63,939 bases of DNA from Candidatus Mediterraneibacter intestinavium (lineage in GTDB: Bacteria; Bacillota; Clostridia; Lachnospirales; Lachnospiraceae): contig DWXK01000009.1 of NCBI GenBank assembly GCA_019119205.1, positions 1-63,939 on the forward strand, given 5' to 3'. Both the position numbers and the translations under genes were made by a program. The notes under the pieces are model-generated. The model made no database searches. It was not told the DNA's origin and was given only the letters and a program-made list of their open reading frames with translations. The number at the start of each line of letters is the position of its first letter. The stretch's first letter is position 1. This document shows positions 59,961-63,939 of the stretch, piece by piece.

Positions 59961-61244
59961 ATGTTTGCAGACAGAGCAAAAATATATATCAGATCAGGAA
60001 AAGGCGGAGATGGTCACTGCAGTTTCCGGCGTGAACTGTACGTCCCGAACGGCGGCCCCGACGGCGGAGACGGAGGAAAAGGCGGAGACCTGATCTTCGA
60101 AGTTGACAAAGGGCTCAATACCCTCGCAGATTACCGCCACAGACGCAAATATGCGGCAGGAGACGGCGAACAGGGAGGAAAGCGCCGGTGCCATGGAAAG
60201 GACGGAAAGGATCTTGTCCTCTATGTCCCGGAAGGCACCGTCATCAAAGAAGCATCGAGCGGCAAGGTGATCGCCGATATGTCAGGAGAGAACAAAAGAC
60301 AGGTGGTGCTCAAAGGGGGAAAAGGCGGGCTGGGGAACCAGCATTTCGCGACTGCCACCATGCAGGTGCCAAAATACGCGCAGCCCGGACAGCCGGCAAG
60401 AGAGCTGGAAGTCAACCTGGAGCTGAAAGTGATCGCGGATGTTGGCCTGATCGGCTTCCCCAATGTCGGTAAATCGACCCTTCTTTCCCGTGTGACCAAT
60501 GCAGAGCCGAAGATCGCCAACTATCATTTTACCACCCTGAACCCGAACCTGGGTGTAGTGGACCTGGAAGGGGCAAAGGGATTCGTCATGGCGGATATCC
60601 CCGGGCTGATCGAAGGGGCTTCTGAAGGCGTCGGGCTTGGCCATGAATTCCTCCGCCATATCGAGCGGACAAAGATGATGATCCATGTGGTCGATGCGGC
60701 GGGCAGTGAAGGGCGTGATCCTGTAGACGATATCTATAAGATCAACACGGAACTTGAGAATTATAATCCGGAGATCGCAAAGCGTCCCCAGGTCATCGCG
60801 GCAAACAAAACAGATCTGATCTACGACGGGAGCGATGAGCAGATCAAAAGACTGAAAGAGGAATTTGAACCGAAGGGGATACGTGTATTTCCGATCTCCG
60901 GTGTATCCGGAAAAGGAATCTCCGAACTTCTCTACTACGTGAGTTCAGAACTTGGAAAAATGGATGACACTCCGGTCGTATTTGAACAGGAATTCTTCCC
61001 GGAGGATGAACTGATCTACGAGGATCTTCCGTATACAGTTGAGAAGGAAGGCGAAGTATACGTTGTCGAGGGACCCAAGATCGAAAAGATGCTTGGATAC
61101 ACGAATCTCGACTCAGAAAAAGGGTTCGCATTTTTCCAGAAATTCCTCAAAGATACCGGGATCCTTGATGAGTTGGAAGCGGCCGGTATCCAGGAAGGCG
61201 ATACTGTAAAGATGTATGGACTGCAGTTTGATTATTATAAATAA
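59961..61244 (+). CDS. obg: GTPase Obg
   Basis: The 427-residue protein has the glycine-rich N-terminal Obg fold (IYIRSGKGGDGHCSFRRE), G1 GFPNVGKST near residue 167, G3 DIPGLIEG, G4 NKTD, and the C-terminal OCT domain. Obg acts in 50S subunit assembly and stress signalling. AAAGGAG precedes ATG 59961. The rplU-rpmA-obg order is the standard one. Confidence 0.97.
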   Translation: MFADRAKIYIRSGKGGDGHCSFRRELYVPNGGPDGGDGGKGGDLIFEVDKGLNTLADYRHRRKYAAGDGEQGGKRRCHGKDGKDLVLYVPEGTVIKEASSGKVIADMSGENKRQVVLKGGKGGLGNQHFATATMQVPKYAQPGQPARELEVNLELKVIADVGLIGFPNVGKSTLLSRVTNAEPKIANYHFTTLNPNLGVVDLEGAKGFVMADIPGLIEGASEGVGLGHEFLRHIERTKMMIHVVDAAGSEGRDPVDDIYKINTELENYNPEIAKRPQVIAANKTDLIYDGSDEQIKRLKEEFEPKGIRVFPISGVSGKGISELLYYVSSELGKMDDTPVVFEQEFFPEDELIYEDLPYTVEKEGEVYVVEGPKIEKMLGYTNLDSEKGFAFFQKFLKDTGILDELEAAGIQEGDTVKMYGLQFDYYK

Positions 61245-61307
61245 GGCGCACGCTCCGGAGACGGGACGGCAGCGCCGCGTGAATAGACAGAGACAGGAGA
61301 AGAGGAT

Positions 61308-61598
61308 ATGACTACAAAACAGAGAGCTTATCTCAAAAGCCTTGCCATGACCACTGAACCGATCTTTCAGATCGGAAAATCCAGCATGACGCCCGGCCTC
61401 ACCGAGGCGATCTCCGAGGCACTGGCTGCCCGGGAACTGATCAAGATCAGCGTGCTGCAGAACTGCGCAGACGATCCGCGTGAACTTGCTGAGATCATTG
61501 CGGAGAGGACACACTCAGAGATCGTGCAGGTGATCGGAAAGAAGATCGTTCTGTACAGAGAAGGCAAGGATGACAAGAAAAAGATCGTGCTTCCGTGA
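61308..61598 (+). CDS. yhbY: YhbY family RNA-binding protein (CRM domain)
   Basis: The 96-residue CRM protein has LTTKQRAYLKSLA-like start (MTTKQRAYLKSLAMTTEPIF), IGKSSMTPGLTEAISEALAARELIK and the GKKIVLYR end. YhbY binds pre-50S particles. Between obg and nadD, the usual neighbourhood. Confidence 0.94.
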   Translation: MTTKQRAYLKSLAMTTEPIFQIGKSSMTPGLTEAISEALAARELIKISVLQNCADDPRELAEIIAERTHSEIVQVIGKKIVLYREGKDDKKKIVLP

Positions 61599-61643
61599 TC
61601 TTGCGCAGAGAAGATCCGGAATCGCATTGCGAGGAATTAGATT

Positions 61644-62264
61644 ATGAAGATTGGAATCATGGGAGGGACCTTTGACCCGATCCACATCGGGCATCTCCTT
61701 CTTGGAGAGTTTGCATATGAAGATTTCGGGCTGGATGAGATCTGGTTCCTGCCAAACGGGAATCCTCCCCATAAGGATACGGCATCAAATGAAAAGGAAC
61801 TGAAAGACGCCCTGTTCCACCGTGTGGAGATGGTAAAGAAAGCCATCGAGGGCGTGCCCTACTTCCGCATCAACCTGTGTGAGGCGGTGGTAGACTTTCA
61901 TTCCTATACCTACAGGACAATGCAGATGTTCAACAGGCTCTATCCGGACGATGAGTTTTTCTTTATCCTGGGAGCGGATTCCCTGTTCTCCATTGAAAAA
62001 TGGATGTATTTCAGGGAGATCTTTCCCACGTGCACGATCCTCGCAGCCATGCGGGATGATAAGGATGCAGAAGAGATGAAACGCCAGATCGGATATCTGC
62101 GGGAAAGATACGGTGCACGGATCGAACTGCTCCAGGCGCCGCTGGTAGAGATCTCTTCCACAACGATACGGGAACGTGTCGGTGGCAGCCGCAGCGTCCG
62201 CTATATGGTGCCGGATGCAGTGGGAGAGTATATTACAGAACACAGATTATACAGAGAGCAGTGA
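61644..62264 (+). CDS. nadD: Nicotinate-nucleotide adenylyltransferase NadD
   Basis: The 206-residue enzyme makes deamido-NAD from nicotinate mononucleotide. It has the nucleotidyltransferase motif GGTFDPIHIGHLLLGE and the end ISSTTIRERV. The yhbY-nadD-yqeK-rsfS order is conserved in Bacillota. The start of yqeK lies 8 nt after its stop. Confidence 0.96.
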   Translation: MKIGIMGGTFDPIHIGHLLLGEFAYEDFGLDEIWFLPNGNPPHKDTASNEKELKDALFHRVEMVKKAIEGVPYFRINLCEAVVDFHSYTYRTMQMFNRLYPDDEFFFILGADSLFSIEKWMYFREIFPTCTILAAMRDDKDAEEMKRQIGYLRERYGARIELLQAPLVEISSTTIRERVGGSRSVRYMVPDAVGEYITEHRLYREQ

Positions 62265-62272
62265 AGGTTATC

Positions 62273-62842
62273 ATGACAGAGAAATTGCTTGAGATCAAAA
62301 AGGATCTCACAAAAAAATTGAAGAAAGACCGCTTTGAGCATACTATCGGAGTGATGTATACCGCCTCATCCCTTGCCATGCGGTACGGTGAGGATATCCA
62401 GGAGGCGCTCACGGCAGGGCTGCTCCACGACTGCGGGAAATTCTGTCCCGCAAAAGAGCAGATCAAACTGTGCAGGAAAAAGGGCATCAGCCTGACAGAT
62501 TCTGAGATCGACATGCCCGCCCTCGTCCATGCGAAGCTGGGAGCATATCTTGCAGAGCACGAATACGGCATCAAAGATCCCGCTGTGCTGGATGCGATCA
62601 CGTATCATACCACCGGACGTCCGGATATGACGATGCTGGAGAAGATCATTTATATCGCTGATTATATCGAGCCGAATCGCGCAGAGATCCCCGGTCTGGA
62701 TGAGGTGAGGTTTCTCGCGTTCGAGGATATTGACCAGGCTGTCTGCCGTTCAGCGGGCGGGACAGTCCGATATCTCCGGGATGGAGGAAAAGCGGTTGAC
62801 CCTATGACCATCAGAACGTATAATTTCTATAAAAAGGAGTAG
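62273..62842 (+). CDS. yqeK: YqeK family HD-domain protein (diadenosine tetraphosphatase, symmetrical)
   Basis: The 189-residue HD-fold protein has the metal ligands H in RFEHTIGVM, HD in LLHDCGKFCP, and later HAKLGAYLAEHEYG and ITYHTTGRPDM. YqeK hydrolyses Ap4A symmetrically. ATG 62273 with AAGG 5 nt upstream is preferred; a GTG at 62261 overlaps the nadD stop. Confidence 0.93.
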   Translation: MTEKLLEIKKDLTKKLKKDRFEHTIGVMYTASSLAMRYGEDIQEALTAGLLHDCGKFCPAKEQIKLCRKKGISLTDSEIDMPALVHAKLGAYLAEHEYGIKDPAVLDAITYHTTGRPDMTMLEKIIYIADYIEPNRAEIPGLDEVRFLAFEDIDQAVCRSAGGTVRYLRDGGKAVDPMTIRTYNFYKKE

Positions 62843-62846
62843 TGAT

Positions 62847-63197
62847 ATGAACCAGTCAAAAGAAATGGCAAAGATCGCTTACAATGCGTTGAGCGACAAA
62901 AAAGGCGAAGACATCAAGATCATTGACATTACAGGTATCTCCGTGCTTGCAGATTATTTTCTCATCGCAAACGGTAACAGTGACAGCCAGGTGAGTGCCC
63001 TGGTAGACAATGTGGAAGAGGAACTCCACAAAGCAGGTTATCCACTCCGCCAGAGAGAAGGGCAGGCTTCCGGGAGCTGGGTACTGCTGGATTTCGGCGA
63101 TATCATCGTCCATGTATTTGACAAAGAAAACAGGCTGTTCTACGATCTTGAGAGGATCTGGAAGGATGGAAAGGACGTCACGATAGACGAACTGTAA
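62847..63197 (+). CDS. rsfS: Ribosomal silencing factor RsfS
   Basis: RsfS binds L14 and blocks subunit joining when nutrients are low. The 116-residue protein has DIKIIDITGISVLADYFLIANGNSDSQV, the GQASGSWVLLDFGDIIVHVF core and the C-terminal YDLERIW. AAAGGAG precedes ATG 62847. It ends the obg-rsfS cluster before a strong terminator. Confidence 0.95.
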   Translation: MNQSKEMAKIAYNALSDKKGEDIKIIDITGISVLADYFLIANGNSDSQVSALVDNVEEELHKAGYPLRQREGQASGSWVLLDFGDIIVHVFDKENRLFYDLERIWKDGKDVTIDEL

Positions 63198-63258
63198 GAC
63201 TGCAAAGGTCTTGCTTCAAGCGGATCGCATTTTATATGATAAACATATGCAGACATTG

Positions 63259-63296
63259 AAACTGCCGGCAGGAGAGAGGTACCTGCCGGCAGTTTT
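63259..63296. terminator. Bidirectional terminator between rsfS and lexA
   Basis: AAACTGCCGGCAGG (63259-63272) pairs with CCTGCCGGCAGTTT (63282-63295) around a 9-nt loop; T residues follow on the + strand and A residues precede, so it can serve both convergent genes. Confidence 0.85.
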
Positions 63297-63307
63297 GCTC
63301 TGTTATA

Positions 63308-63925
63308 TCATTTAAAGAAACGGAATACACCGATCACTTTTCCGAGTATCGTAACTTCCTGTACGATGATCGGATCCATTGAATCATTCTCAGGCTGGAG
63401 CCGGAAAACTCCTTCTTCCTTATAAAAAGTCTTAACTGTCGCCCCGTCCTCGATAAGAGCAACGACCATATCACCGTTCGATGCAGAGGGGGTCTGCTCA
63501 ACAAGGACCATATCACCGTCCAGGATCCCCGCATTGATCATACTTTCTCCCTTTACTTTGAGAAGAAATGTCTGATTGTTCGGCATGAACTCTGTCGGGA
63601 CAGGAAAATAATTTTCTACATTTTCCTGCGCGAGGATAGGCTCACCTGCAGCAATACGCCCCACGATCGGAACATTGACCATCTCACGGCGTGTCAGATT
63701 AAATGTATCATCCAGGATCTCGATCGCCCTTGGTTTCGTCGGATCGCGGTGTATGTAGCCATTCTTCTCAAGTGTCTCAAGGTGGGAGTGTACGGAGGAA
63801 GTGGACTTCAGATTCACCGCTTCACAAATCTCCCTCACAGCAGGAGGATAGCCCCTCTCAAGTATCTGCGATTTGATATATTCAAGAATTTCTTTCTGTT
63901 TCTTACTGATCTTACCCTGTGCCAT
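63308..63925 (-). CDS. lexA: SOS repressor LexA
   Basis: LexA represses DNA-damage genes and cuts itself when RecA is activated. The 205-residue protein has the N-terminal winged helix (KQKEILEYIKSQILERGYPP, VHSHLETLEKNGYIHR), the self-cleavage Ala-Gly in VGRIAAGEP, the catalytic serine in KGESMINAGILDGD and the lysine in ATVKTFYKEEG. AGGAGGAGAT lies 5 nt before the start at 63925. Its own operator region lies beyond the window edge. Confidence 0.96.
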   Translation of the reverse strand: MAQGKISKKQKEILEYIKSQILERGYPPAVREICEAVNLKSTSSVHSHLETLEKNGYIHRDPTKPRAIEILDDTFNLTRREMVNVPIVGRIAAGEPILAQENVENYFPVPTEFMPNNQTFLLKVKGESMINAGILDGDMVLVEQTPSASNGDMVVALIEDGATVKTFYKEEGVFRLQPENDSMDPIIVQEVTILGKVIGVFRFFK

Positions 63926-63939
63926 GGGATCTCCTCCTG

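Overview
The window looks like chromosomal DNA of a spore-forming, anaerobic member of the Bacillota, most probably Lachnospiraceae (genus not resolved). The support is a complete Rnf complex in the order C-D-G-E-A-B, an ispH-rpsA junction, sporulation genes (alpha/beta-type SASP, YtfJ/GerW, YlbJ), RecU, HisZ with short HisG, the L21-Prp-L27 cluster with an N-terminally extended L27, and LexA. Nearly all housekeeping genes read on the + strand in tight operons with 1-17 nt overlaps and AGGAGG-type ribosome binding sites. I saw no rRNA, tRNA, CRISPR array, transposase or prophage gene.

Layout: 1-1.2 kb, 3' end of ispH overlapping a four-domain S1 protein. 1.4-6.4 kb, rnfCDGEAB. 6.4-6.95 kb, a gene-free, very GC-rich giant palindrome made of two inverted 138-bp hairpin elements and three central hairpins. 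6.97-8.0 kb, apbE on the - strand, converging on rnf. 8.2-10.5 kb, a large unknown protein with a charged repeat helix. 10.6-13.3 kb, a NusG-II domain protein, a Gx transporter, ruvA and ruvB. 13.3-21.1 kb, zapA, a U32 peptidase, an FtsW/RodA-PBP pair, a DUF2953 protein, ytfJ and a 45-codon membrane ORF. 21.1-21.4 kb, a duplicated terminator element. 21.4-26.0 kb, rpmB (-), an Asp23/Gls24 protein, fakA and recG. 26.1-30.2 kb, a SASP gene, rsmD, coaD, a coiled-coil protein, ylbJ (-) and an M23 peptidase. 30.3-38.0 kb, RNA modification enzymes, HAD, YgiQ, SDR, an unknown membrane protein and recU. 38.0-43.2 kb, hisZGDB plus a three-domain HisIE. 43.3-44.5 kb, a membrane protein and pgsA.

44.5-53.0 kb is the accessory part: a truncated RelB/DinJ antitoxin remnant, an AgrC/AgrA-type two-component system with LytTR-like boxes next to a small membrane protein, an M20 amidohydrolase, a polar amino-acid ABC importer (-), and a CydD-like ABC exporter broken by a large internal deletion. 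53.1-63.9 kb returns to conserved core: two radical-SAM-linked genes, RNase G, aspartate kinase, a CBS protein, rplU-prp-rpmA, obg, yhbY, nadD, yqeK, rsfS, and lexA (-).

Functional links: ApbE would attach FMN covalently to RnfG/RnfD, so the Rnf pump and its flavinylase face each other across the palindrome. Prp removes the L27 N-terminal extension and is encoded between L21 and L27. RecU is the visible Holliday-junction resolvase and RuvAB the branch migrator; no ruvC is present here. The his cluster supplies HisG/Z, HisE/I, HisB and HisD, but no HisA, HisF, HisH or HisC; the HisA/F-like domain fused to HisIE has lost both catalytic aspartates, so those steps must be encoded elsewhere.

The strongest unexplained signal is the 6.4-6.95 kb palindrome. 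The two hairpin copies differ at 19 of 138 positions, and 12 of those differences form six compensatory base-pair changes, which points to selection on secondary structure.
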